IMG/VR virus record: IMGVR_UViG_3300007541_000141
Location: 1 to 28,383 of that record
Source: a virus
Direction: 5' to 3' (one strand)
Length of the DNA stretch: 28,383 nt
Positions 14,222-20,147 of this stretch are shown piece after piece. The translations under genes were made by a program, and so were the position numbers. Positions within the stretch are counted from its first letter, which is position 1. Every line of letters begins with the position of its first letter. A model generated the notes under the pieces. That model saw only the letters and a list, made by a program, of their open reading frames with translations, was not told the DNA's origin and made no database searches.

Positions 14222-14497
14222 ATGAAACTAATTAGACTTACGACTGGCGAAGAAGTCGTCGCTTCAATTAAAAATGAAACAGAAACTAGCGTTACTATCG
14301 AAGATGGAATTCTTCTAATTCCGGCTGGAGAAGGTAAGATCGGAATGGTACCTTTCATGCCTTATTCTGATGGAAGTCCGATTGAAATTAATCGAGCTTC
14401 TATCATGTTCATGACGAAACCTAATGAAGATCTTTATCGTCAGATACTTCGAGTAACGACAGGAATCGAAACACAATCTTCTGGAATCGTATTGTAA
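14222..14497 (+). CDS. Sm-like small phage protein
   Basis: A 91-residue product starting MKLIRLTTGEEVVASIKNE. I use ATG 14222 rather than the longer frame from 14117, which would overlap the polymerase gene by 71 bases. The pattern (L-x-T-G-E-E-V-V-A-x-I, SVTIEDGILLIP, MVPFMPYSDG, IEINRASIMFMTKP) is that of small beta-barrel proteins in T4-like marine phages that I associate with the Sm/Lsm fold; I recall a structure of such a protein of cyanophage origin. If so it may bind RNA like Hfq, but this is inference. GGAG is five bases upstream of the ATG. It is first in a two-gene unit with a sulfotransferase-like gene. Confidence 0.68.
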   Translation: MKLIRLTTGEEVVASIKNETETSVTIEDGILLIPAGEGKIGMVPFMPYSDGSPIEINRASIMFMTKPNEDLYRQILRVTTGIETQSSGIVL

Positions 14498-14500
14498 ACA

Positions 14501-15220
14501 ATGGCTTCTATAAAAAAAATATGTATCATTACTAACTTTAGATGTGCTAGCACAGCTTTTAATCTGTTAAAAGCTGAAGAGTACGGAGTGCCTTACAAAG
14601 GCGAGTTGTTTAGCCATGAAAAAACTTTTGATATTGGAAACACAGATAAATTTAAAAAATTTTCTGGCACAAGAACCAATGAAAATTTTTACGCCGAGCT
14701 AAAGAACAATGAGAGTGTTGAGTGCTGCTTTAAGATCATGCCGGTTCACACTCAATATGATGTAGATTTTTTAATTGACATAGCAAAAGCTACAGATAAG
14801 GTTTACTATCTTTATAGAAGAGATTTTTTATCTCAACTTACTAGTTATATCGCTATTCGTGCTTATGGTAACGCACAGAAAACAGGGTTTAGAACTAATG
14901 TAGGGTTTAACCAAAGAGAAGAAAGAGCAAGACAGTTAGTGTTAGGCACCCTCGGCGAAGAAAAAACTTATGAACTCGAAATGAGTCTTAAAGACAGAGA
15001 GTTGAACGGACTTCACGGTAACATAGGTGTTAAGATGCTGCGCAGACAGCTTATAAGAAATTATGAAGTGATGGCAGAAGCTTATAAGATTTTTCCTGGT
15101 GAATTAATATGCAAAGAAGATTACTTCACCGAAGAAAAATATAAGCCATATAACAGAAAGGTTACTTGGAATGAAGATCCAAATTTTGAAGACTTTGATG
15201 TCGAAGGTCTATTCATTTGA
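14501..15220 (+). CDS. Sulfotransferase-like protein
   Basis: A 239-residue product starting MASIKKICIITNFRCASTAF. The N-terminal strand followed by RCASTAF (residues 14-20) resembles the 5'-phosphosulfate-binding loop of PAPS sulfotransferases (R-x-G-S-T/S), and YYLYRRDFLSQLTSYIAI (about 106-123) resembles the 3'-phosphate-binding region (R-D-x-x-x-x-x-x-S). The second half is less clear. Such proteins would move sulfate from PAPS to a sugar or protein; the target is unknown. It uses AGA for many arginines and is AT-richer than polymerase or gp46, suggesting separate ancestry. The ribosome site is weak and the gap to the upstream gene is three bases. Link to the APS-kinase-like gene at 7174 is inference. 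Confidence 0.55.
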   Translation: MASIKKICIITNFRCASTAFNLLKAEEYGVPYKGELFSHEKTFDIGNTDKFKKFSGTRTNENFYAELKNNESVECCFKIMPVHTQYDVDFLIDIAKATDKVYYLYRRDFLSQLTSYIAIRAYGNAQKTGFRTNVGFNQREERARQLVLGTLGEEKTYELEMSLKDRELNGLHGNIGVKMLRRQLIRNYEVMAEAYKIFPGELICKEDYFTEEKYKPYNRKVTWNEDPNFEDFDVEGLFI

Positions 15221-15245
15221 CAAATGCACGAAACTATGTTATAAT
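15217..15245 (+). promoter_or_regulatory. Consensus sigma70 promoter overlapping a stop codon
   Basis: TTGACA (15217-15222) and TATAAT (15240-15245), 17-base spacer, both perfect, with TGT before the -10. The sulfotransferase-like gene's TGA (15218-15220) lies within the -35. Only 11 bases separate the -10 from the next ATG (15257), predicting a leader of about five bases. Confidence 0.88.
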
Positions 15246-15256
15246 GGAGAAGTGTT

Positions 15257-15517
15257 ATGATTGATAAGAAAGAAAAAGACGAAGTACTAACTATCTTCAT
15301 GGAAGAATGCGCAGAAGCTACTGTTGAAGCATCGAAGCTTATTCGGTTTGGTTCAGAGACTTTTGCCGATGTTCACAAGATGGAAGTTGAAGTCGGCGAC
15401 TTACTTTGTATGATTGATCTCTTAGACGAATACGGTATTATTAATCTAAAAGAAGTCACGCAACACCGTGAAGCAAAGCGTGAAAAATTAAAAAAATGGA
15501 GTAACTTGAAAGTATGA
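15257..15517 (+). CDS. MazG-like nucleotide pyrophosphohydrolase
   Basis: An 86-residue all-helical product. FMEECAEATVEASKLIRFG (residues 14-32) carries the E-E-C-A-E metal-binding motif, and MEVEVGDLLCMIDLL supplies the second acidic set (E-x-x-D), the hallmark arrangement of the all-alpha NTP pyrophosphohydrolases (MazG/dUTPase-like). The end REAKREKLKKWSN matches versions in T4-like phages. Members hydrolyse (d)NTPs to monophosphates, and phage MazG-like proteins are proposed to tune nucleotide pools or ppGpp. GGAG (15246-15249) precedes the ATG, but lies in the promoter region. It overlaps the glutaredoxin gene by four bases. A second MazG-like protein lies one gene downstream. Confidence 0.75.
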   Translation: MIDKKEKDEVLTIFMEECAEATVEASKLIRFGSETFADVHKMEVEVGDLLCMIDLLDEYGIINLKEVTQHREAKREKLKKWSNLKV

Positions 15518-15738
15518 TTACAATTTATGGAAAACCAAATTGCGGATATTGCAATATGGCAAAAACACTATGTGAACAAAAGGGTGCAGAGTATTCTTAC
15601 CTCAGCTTAGGTGATGACTATGACGCAGACGAATTTGCAGAAAAATTTCCAACAGCAAGGACGTTTCCTCAGATCGTCGTTGATGATCAAGCTGTAGGAG
15701 GTTATAACGAACTAAGGGATTATTTCGACAATGTCTAA
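15514..15738 (+). CDS. grx: Glutaredoxin
   Basis: A 74-residue product with the complete glutaredoxin fold signature: active site CGYC (residues 10-13), TFPQI with the conserved cis-proline (about 50-54), and GGYNEL (62-67) for glutathione contact. It reduces disulfides and, in T4-like phages (NrdC), serves as electron donor to ribonucleotide reductase; no nrd genes are in this window. The start overlaps the previous stop (ATGA) and its end overlaps the next gene by eight bases. It is sandwiched between two MazG-like genes, placing it in a nucleotide-metabolism unit driven by the promoter at 15217. Confidence 0.93.
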   Translation: MITIYGKPNCGYCNMAKTLCEQKGAEYSYLSLGDDYDADEFAEKFPTARTFPQIVVDDQAVGGYNELRDYFDNV

Positions 15739-16126
15739 AGATTGGGTAGATGATATTAATGCTATGCATGCTCATTATGGTATGCATGAAAGATTTGAAA
15801 AATTTACTGACGATGAAAAGCGTTTGTTTCTTGAATTCCGCGCAAACTTTTTACAAGAAGAGCTTGACGAGTTAAAAGCAAACATGGACAACCCTGAAGA
15901 GGTTGTAGATGCACTGATTGACCTCTGTGTTGTTGCTATTGGTACACTTGACACTTATGGTATTGATGCTCACAAGGCATGGAACGAAGTTCTAAAAGCT
16001 AATATGAACAAACAAGTTGGAGTTAAAGAAGGTCGTCCGAATCCACTAGGGTTGCCTGACCTTATGAAACCAGAAGGTTGGACTCCTCCTTCTCACGAAG
16101 GTAATCATGGTAGATTAACTAAATAA
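15731..16126 (+). CDS. MazG/HisE-like pyrophosphohydrolase, second copy
   Basis: A 131-residue product. FLEFRANFLQEELDELKANM (residues about 33-52) holds the EELDEL metal-binding helix, and PEEVVDALIDLCVVAIGTLDTYG supplies the E-x-x-D motif of all-alpha NTP pyrophosphohydrolases, resembling phosphoribosyl-ATP pyrophosphohydrolase-like phage proteins. The C-terminus (GRPNPLGLPDLMKPEGWTPP) is a Pro-rich tail common in phage versions. It is distinct from the smaller MazG-like protein two genes upstream: different motif spacing and length, so probably a different substrate. The gene overlaps glutaredoxin by eight bases; an AAGGAG site after its stop serves the following gene. Confidence 0.8.
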   Translation: MSKDWVDDINAMHAHYGMHERFEKFTDDEKRLFLEFRANFLQEELDELKANMDNPEEVVDALIDLCVVAIGTLDTYGIDAHKAWNEVLKANMNKQVGVKEGRPNPLGLPDLMKPEGWTPPSHEGNHGRLTK

Positions 16127-16139
16127 CAAGGAGAAAACA

Positions 16140-16337
16140 ATGCGAACTCTAATGATTGAAGCACTAAAGGCCCACGCTAAAGGCCACATTCAAAAGCATA
16201 AAGCAAATGTTGAGGTGTATCTTAATCATCCGGCTGGTGTAGCAGAACACCCAGATGTTATTGAGACTATTGAAAAAGAACTCAACATGATCGCAGAATA
16301 TCACGACCAGCTCGAAGTACTCGAAAAATATTTCTAA
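16140..16337 (+). CDS. Small conserved helical protein
   Basis: A 65-residue product starting MRTLMIEALKAHAKGHIQKH, predicted to be two helices, His- and Glu-rich. The start MRT-x-MIEALKAHA-x-GHIQKH and the ending ELNMIAEYHDQLEVLE match a short family in T4-like marine phages as I recall it. No function known. A strong AAGGAG site lies immediately upstream. It overlaps the next gene by one base (TAATG). It sits with the nucleotide-metabolism genes, but that does not show a role. Confidence 0.7.
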   Translation: MRTLMIEALKAHAKGHIQKHKANVEVYLNHPAGVAEHPDVIETIEKELNMIAEYHDQLEVLEKYF

Positions 16338-16681
16338 TGGCTTACACAAAAAGAACGTGCCACCATTGTGGATACCGCGACATACAACCAAACATGTATA
16401 AGAGGACGATTAAACACGAAATCGGATCTTCTAATGCTAAACTGTCTAAGCGTGCTCTATTAACATCTACCATTTTTGGTAGCGACAGAGGAGCTAGACA
16501 GGTTAAGAATTGGGCTTCTGGTAATACATCGCGCTCGTACGTACGAAATAGACAAGTATGGGTTTGCTATGATTGTGATTCAGAATTCTATGAATCTTCT
16601 TCAAGTGGCCTATTTTATTATGTTAAAGGCATATTCTATACGACACTTGTATTCTTAATCATGGGATTTATTCTCAGTTAA
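16337..16681 (+). CDS. Zinc-ribbon protein with a C-terminal membrane helix
   Basis: A 114-residue product starting MAYTKRTCHHCGYRDIQPNM. CHHC (8-11) and a later CYDC (about 76-79) are spaced like a zinc ribbon, and a hydrophobic segment at about residues 91-113 (FYYVKGIFYTTLVFLIMGFI) forms a single membrane anchor. Between them are basic Arg/Lys/Ser residues. I do not recognise the family; a membrane-tethered zinc ribbon might bind nucleic acid or a host protein. The start overlaps the previous stop. It is the last gene before the structured leader region at 16700. Confidence 0.65.
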   Translation: MAYTKRTCHHCGYRDIQPNMYKRTIKHEIGSSNAKLSKRALLTSTIFGSDRGARQVKNWASGNTSRSYVRNRQVWVCYDCDSEFYESSSSGLFYYVKGIFYTTLVFLIMGFILS

Positions 16682-16699
16682 AAAATATTTAAAAAACAG

Positions 16700-16728
16700 T
16701 TGACATTTACTCCAAACTGTATTATAAT
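16700..16728 (+). promoter_or_regulatory. Consensus sigma70 promoter for the DUF262-HNH to dCMP-deaminase operon
   Basis: TTGACA (16700-16705) and TATAAT (16723-16728), 17-base spacer, both perfect, in the recurring CAGTTGACATTTA context. An A/T-rich stretch (16681-16697) lies just upstream. The expected start, near 16735-16736, coincides with the first base of a 9-bp stem in the leader. Confidence 0.88.
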
Positions 16729-16735
16729 TGTATCT

Positions 16736-16830
16736 GATTGGTGGGAATTGGCTATGACGGCGAGACGAAAGTTTAGGACCCACGAAGGCATCGAACCACC
16801 AATCTTCTTATGTTGCCGAGTTGAAGGCAA
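16736..16830 (+). ncRNA. Structured 5' leader RNA, possible cis-regulator
   Basis: The transcript from the promoter at 16700-16728 should begin near 16736. GATTGGTGG (16736-16744) is perfectly complementary to CCACCAATC (16796-16804), closing a 51-base internal domain. GTGGG (16741-16745) can pair instead with CCCAC (16779-16783), which would break the long stem, so two exclusive folds exist. A second hairpin, TTGCC (16813-16817) with GGCAA (16826-16830), lies closer to the downstream ribosome site (GGAG 16850-16853). I compared it mentally with tRNA, hammerhead, glutamine riboswitch and RNase P signatures and found no match. Regulation is inference. Confidence 0.45.
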
Positions 16831-16834
16831 TTAA
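16754..16834 (+). CDS. Possible 26-residue leader peptide
   Basis: ATG 16754 to TAA 16832-16834 encodes 26 residues starting MTARRKFRTHEGIEPP and ending CCRVEGN. GGTGGG at 16740-16745 is a possible ribosome site eight bases upstream, but it lies in the 5' arm of the leader stem, so translation and folding would compete. The peptide is basic at its start and has two adjacent cysteines. I know of no homologue, and such a frame could be accidental within a structured RNA. It ends 27 bases before the DUF262-HNH start. Confidence 0.3.
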   Translation: MTARRKFRTHEGIEPPIFLCCRVEGN

Positions 16835-16861
16835 TTGAAAATTGAAATCGGAGTAGAAACG

Positions 16862-18214
16862 ATGGAATATAGTGTCAAAGTAATGTCGGCACAAGAAATT
16901 GTCGACCTTCTCAATACTGGAAAATTAAATCCAGATCCTATCGGCCAACGGCCACCTGTATCATCAGGCGTAAAAAAATCTGTAGCAATCATTAAAGGTC
17001 TCATGTCGGGATTCGGTTGTGGTATGCTCACTATTCGTGACATCCGCAACGACAAAGAATCTCAAAAGATCTATGGTTGTGATTATCTTGTTATCGATGG
17101 CGGACACCGCTGTCGAGCACTTAAAGCATACTATTCTGGAAAGATTCTAGTTAACGGTGAGAAATACGTTGATTCAGATTTTGACTTGAATGATGTACAA
17201 ATCCCCGTTGATGTGCGTGTGTGCTCAAGCAAAGAAGCTTCCGTTCTGTTCAAGAACATTAATACTACCACACCCACTAACTTCATGGAAATGGTTATGT
17301 CCGATGAAGAATCTCTAGTGTGTGAGTATATCCGCAAACAAACTTCTTATGTGCGTGAGTACGGTAACGAACCACATTCAATCTTTGAAAAACTAGTCAA
17401 ACCAGACGGTAAGCTTATTGTAAGTAACTGGGTAGACCAACAGCCTAATCCTCGTAGGCGCTGGGACGAGTTTGTAGCAATCGCTATTATTCGTTCGGTG
17501 GGAAAAGGTTTAGTCGACGCCGGTCAAACAGAAATTGAGAAACTTTGTGATGATGAAGTCTTAATTAGTTCATCAGTTAAGACTATGGTAACTGACTTTT
17601 TAGACGCTACATTACGACTACGACAATTTCGAAAGTTTCAGTTAAACGACGCCATCTTCTCGGCATTTTCTGTTTACTACTTTGGTCTTGTAGGCCAACA
17701 CGGTAAATTTAAGATCAGTGACGAGGAAGCTTTCTTTAAGAACTTCATGAGTACATATACGAGGTTGACTGGAAAGCAGGACAAGAGTCTAGAAAAAGAA
17801 ACGCTTGAGTACAAGGGTAACGTATTCTTCATCAAAGAATTCGTCCGCAAATACCGTCGACACTCTGCAGATAGTACTGCGCAAAAAATTGTGTTCGACC
17901 TATTTACAAAGCACTCAAACTGTGATACAATAGGCATTACAATTTTGGATAATACTCGTTCACTAAGTAAGACTGATCGAGAAGAAGCGCTGGCTGCTCA
18001 AGGGTATGTCTGCGCTATCGACGGTTTACCACTTAATCTCGATGAAGCGGTATTCGGTCATGATACTCCTTGGTCTAAAGGTGGTAAGAGTGAGTTAGCG
18101 AATGGTGCTATGATTCGAGCAGAACACAATCGAGACATGGGTACCGTAACTCTTGACGAGTATCGTTTAATTTTAAGTATGAGGAAACAAAATGAGCAAG
18201 CAGCAACAGCCTGA
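16862..18214 (+). CDS. DUF262/ParB-like protein with C-terminal HNH nuclease domain
   Basis: A 450-residue product. I use ATG 16862 (GGAG eight bases upstream) rather than TTG 16835. The N-terminal 160 residues have IGQRPPVSSG (about 27-36) and VIDGGHRCRALKAYYSG (about 77-93), like the QR and IDGQQR motifs of DUF262/ParB-type proteins, which in GmrSD and related enzymes couple NTP hydrolysis to DNA cleavage. The C-terminal 70 residues have YVCAIDGLPLN, FGHDTPWSKGG (His400, Asp401) and MIRAEHNRDMG (His422, Asn423), an HNH-type beta-beta-alpha metal site. The middle is helical. It is the first gene behind the structured leader. The domain pair is that of modification-dependent restriction systems; here it may act on host or competing phage DNA, or be a homing-type enzyme. 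Confidence 0.65.
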   Translation: MEYSVKVMSAQEIVDLLNTGKLNPDPIGQRPPVSSGVKKSVAIIKGLMSGFGCGMLTIRDIRNDKESQKIYGCDYLVIDGGHRCRALKAYYSGKILVNGEKYVDSDFDLNDVQIPVDVRVCSSKEASVLFKNINTTTPTNFMEMVMSDEESLVCEYIRKQTSYVREYGNEPHSIFEKLVKPDGKLIVSNWVDQQPNPRRRWDEFVAIAIIRSVGKGLVDAGQTEIEKLCDDEVLISSSVKTMVTDFLDATLRLRQFRKFQLNDAIFSAFSVYYFGLVGQHGKFKISDEEAFFKNFMSTYTRLTGKQDKSLEKETLEYKGNVFFIKEFVRKYRRHSADSTAQKIVFDLFTKHSNCDTIGITILDNTRSLSKTDREEALAAQGYVCAIDGLPLNLDEAVFGHDTPWSKGGKSELANGAMIRAEHNRDMGTVTLDEYRLILSMRKQNEQAATA

Positions 18215-18536
18215 GTCAGTCAACGTTCTTCAAGAATGTGTTGAACTACAATTAAAAAAGTCTCGTGATTATCAGAATCCGAACTCAACCGTAAAGCAAG
18301 CTGACTACTACCCTAATGGTATCGTAACTATTCATGACATCATGCACGCTAAAATGCTTCGCATGAAATCAGTTATGGAAGCTATGCAGTCAGCTGACTA
18401 TGATCCGAACTTTGAATCACTTGAAGATTCGGCTAAAGATCTCATCAACTACGCAAGCTTCTTTGTTTCGTATTGCCGCGGTGGTATCAGTGGTCAAGAT
18501 CCGAACAAAAATGTTTTCAACAGGAATAAAAAATGA
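18192..18536 (+). CDS. Nmad1 (DUF1599)-like nucleotide-modification-associated protein
   Basis: A 114-residue helical product. The segment KKSRDYQNPNSTVKQADYYP, then IHDIMHAKMLRMKSVMEA and LEDSAKDLINYASFFVSYC resembles the K-x-x-D-Y-x-x-x and L-E-D-x-x-x-D-x-x-N-Y-A pattern of the small domain named nucleotide modification associated domain 1 (Nmad1, DUF1599), which occurs beside thymidylate-synthase-like enzymes in phages making modified bases. The assignment is from memory. Here it lies about 460 bases upstream of a dCMP hydroxymethylase gene, fitting that association. It overlaps the HNH gene by 23 bases, with GAGGAA inside that gene as its ribosome site. Confidence 0.55.
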   Translation: MSKQQQPESVNVLQECVELQLKKSRDYQNPNSTVKQADYYPNGIVTIHDIMHAKMLRMKSVMEAMQSADYDPNFESLEDSAKDLINYASFFVSYCRGGISGQDPNKNVFNRNKK

Positions 18537-18730
18537 AACCGAATCCTTTTCTGTTTCTTACTTTAGTGTTAGCAGTATTATTCTTTTTTCCTTTAGCGAC
18601 AATTTGGTCTCTAAACACTTTGTTCGAAACTGGAATTGCTTACACTTTTAAAACTTGGTTAGCAGCAGTATTTTTACAAATGGTAACCTTCGGTGGTGTT
18701 AGTAGCACCATTCGACAAACATCTAAATAA
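18533..18730 (+). CDS. Small two-helix membrane protein
   Basis: A 65-residue product with two hydrophobic segments (about residues 5-26 and 38-58) separated by LNTLFETGIAYTFKTW, starting MKPNPFLFLTLVLAVLFFF. This short protein type, with NPF at the start and IWSLNTLF in the loop, is known to me from marine T4-like phages without an assigned role. Topology is probably both ends on the same side of the inner membrane. The start overlaps the Nmad1-like stop (ATGA). It is not obviously a holin: no lysozyme gene is nearby and it lies in a DNA-metabolism operon. Confidence 0.7.
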   Translation: MKPNPFLFLTLVLAVLFFFPLATIWSLNTLFETGIAYTFKTWLAAVFLQMVTFGGVSSTIRQTSK

Positions 18731-18745
18731 TGGAGATTATATAAA

Positions 18746-19000
18746 ATGGCAAACGTGATTATCCCCTCTTCTGAAGAAGACCGTAAGCGTATTCGTGACG
18801 CTATGGAAGAAATTAGCAACTCGTATACTCGAGTCGAAGCTGAGCGTGACTTCGTAAAAGAAGCAATTAACAACCTAGCCGAAGACGTCGATGTTCCTAA
18901 GAACATTCTTCGTAAAATGGCTCGTATCTATCATAAGCAAAACATGGCCGCAGTAGTATACGAAGTGGAAGATATTGAGGCTCTGTTGGAGTCAATCTAA
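18746..19000 (+). CDS. dsbA: DsbA-like double-stranded DNA-binding late-transcription protein
   Basis: An 84-residue helical product (T4 DsbA is about 89). DRKRIRDAMEEISNSYTRVE followed by AERDFVKEAINNLAED and the C-terminal NILRKMARIYHKQNMAAVVYEVEDIEALLE matches the T4 protein, whose C-terminal part reads in similar order with A-L-Y-H-K-D-N. T4 DsbA binds double-stranded DNA, including late-promoter DNA, and modestly stimulates late transcription. The gene sits 15 bases after the membrane protein gene and one base overlaps the dCMP hydroxymethylase start. Early position in the same transcript as the hydroxymethylase is noted but not explained. Confidence 0.72.
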   Translation: MANVIIPSSEEDRKRIRDAMEEISNSYTRVEAERDFVKEAINNLAEDVDVPKNILRKMARIYHKQNMAAVVYEVEDIEALLESI

Positions 19001-19680
19001 TGAATAATGTAAAAGGCATCCGACGAAAGATCTTAGATCGTTTTCTCGACGAAGATTTTGTCATTGATCGAACTGGTGCCAAAACAATTGAAATTATCGG
19101 TGAGTCTTTTGTTGCTGACGAAGATTGGGTTATTCGTAAAGCAAATAAAGAATACATCGAGCGAGAACTACAGTGGTATGAATCACAGTCTTTGTTCGTT
19201 GATGATATTCCTGGCGAGACTCCACAGATCTGGAAAGACATCGCTGACCGTGAAGGTAAGATTAATTCTAACTATGGTTGGTGTATCTTCTCAAAAGAAA
19301 ATGGTTTGCAATACGAGAACGTAAAAGCAGAACTGACTGCTAATCCGAATTCTCGTCGAGCGACTATGATCTACAACCGCCCTACCATGCATACTGATTT
19401 CTGTAAAAACGGTATGAATGACTTTATGTGTACTTATGCAAACACCTTCATGATTCGTGACGGTAAGTTAATCTCTCACTATATCATGCGTTCGAATGAT
19501 GCAGTGTTTGGGTTTAACAATGACGTTGCTTGGGCTAAATATGTTCAGGCTCGACTCGCTAAAGAACTTGAAGTCGAGGTCGGTGATCTTATCTGGACCG
19601 CTTCGAACTTTCACGTGTATGAACGTCACTTTAAGTTTATTGAGAAATTGATCGATGAAATGGGACAAAAGATTTATTAA
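19000..19680 (+). CDS. 42: Deoxycytidylate 5-hydroxymethyltransferase (gp42)
   Basis: A 226-residue product (T4 gp42 is 246) with near-identical blocks: VIDRTGAKTIEIIGESFVAD, LFVDDIPGETPQIW, INSNYGW, SRRATMIY and MNDFMCTYANTF. Cys144 is the catalytic nucleophile (T4 Cys148) and RSND (164-167) binds phosphate. Asp175 in FGFNNDVAW corresponds to T4 Asp179, the residue that makes the enzyme use dCMP instead of dUMP (thymidylate synthase has Asn). It converts dCMP and methylene-tetrahydrofolate to 5-hydroxymethyl-dCMP, the precursor of hmC-DNA that resists restriction. The C-terminus is shorter than in T4. Its 3' end overlaps dCMP deaminase by 26 bases. The phage therefore very probably contains modified cytosine. 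Confidence 0.93.
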   Translation: MNNVKGIRRKILDRFLDEDFVIDRTGAKTIEIIGESFVADEDWVIRKANKEYIERELQWYESQSLFVDDIPGETPQIWKDIADREGKINSNYGWCIFSKENGLQYENVKAELTANPNSRRATMIYNRPTMHTDFCKNGMNDFMCTYANTFMIRDGKLISHYIMRSNDAVFGFNNDVAWAKYVQARLAKELEVEVGDLIWTASNFHVYERHFKFIEKLIDEMGQKIY

Positions 19681-20113
19681 TCTCGCTCGAGAAATTTCGA
19701 CTTGGAGTAAAGATCCAAGTACGAAAATTGGGGCGGTTATCGTAAATGATGACCGTCGCATTCTTGCGACCGGCTACAACGGCTTTCCTCGTGGGATAAG
19801 CGACAATGACTGGCGGTATGAAGATCGAGAAGAAAAGTACAAGTATGTAGTTCATGCTGAAATGAATGCGATCTACAACGCGACATTCAATGGTATCTCT
19901 TTGAATGATTCGACACTCTATGTTTGGGGTTTACCTGTATGTAGCGAGTGTGCTAAAGGTGTTATTCAAGTGGGTATTAAAAAGATTGTTATGCCTAAGC
20001 TTGATTTCCCTGAACGCTGGGTTGACTCGTTTCGAAAGTCTCGAGAACTTTTCTTAGAAGCCGGTATTGACTGGTATTTTTTAGAAGTTGACGAAGAAGA
20101 CGAAGACAGTTGA
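19655..20113 (+). CDS. cd: dCMP deaminase
   Basis: A 152-residue product starting MKWDKRFINLAREISTWSKD. The zinc site is complete: HAEMNAI (His67, Glu69) and PVCSEC (Cys96, Cys99). The N-terminal sequence with DPSTKIGAVIVN matches the dCMP deaminase family (T4 Cd, 193 residues), rather than cytidine deaminase. It converts dCMP to dUMP for dTTP synthesis, drawing on the same dCMP pool as hydroxymethylase; no thymidylate synthase or dUTPase lies in this window. ATG 19655 lies inside the gp42 frame with an overlap of 26 bases. Its C-terminus is acidic (EVDEEDEDS), and its TGA is embedded in the next promoter's -35. Confidence 0.93.
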   Translation: MKWDKRFINLAREISTWSKDPSTKIGAVIVNDDRRILATGYNGFPRGISDNDWRYEDREEKYKYVVHAEMNAIYNATFNGISLNDSTLYVWGLPVCSECAKGVIQVGIKKIVMPKLDFPERWVDSFRKSRELFLEAGIDWYFLEVDEEDEDS

Positions 20114-20138
20114 CAATAAATAGATTCTTTGATATAAT
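20110..20138 (+). promoter_or_regulatory. Consensus sigma70 promoter for the DNA-modification operon
   Basis: TTGACA (20110-20115) and TATAAT (20133-20138), 17-base spacer, both perfect, with TGA before the -10 (extended -10). The dCMP deaminase TGA (20111-20113) is inside the -35. The next ATG is only nine bases after the -10 (20148), predicting a leader of about three bases. AATAAATA inside the spacer also resembles a late promoter box. Confidence 0.88.
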
Positions 20139-20147
20139 GGTAAGATT

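Noticed and set aside
16736-16804. tRNA or known ribozyme in the leader
   Set aside because: Outer stem looks acceptor-like, but no T-arm, anticodon arm or D-arm can be drawn, and hammerhead, glutamine-riboswitch and RNase P signatures are absent.
19000-19680. Thymidylate synthase instead of dCMP hydroxymethylase
   Set aside because: Block-level agreement with T4 gp42 and Asp175 at the specificity position, where thymidylate synthases have Asn, favour dCMP as substrate.
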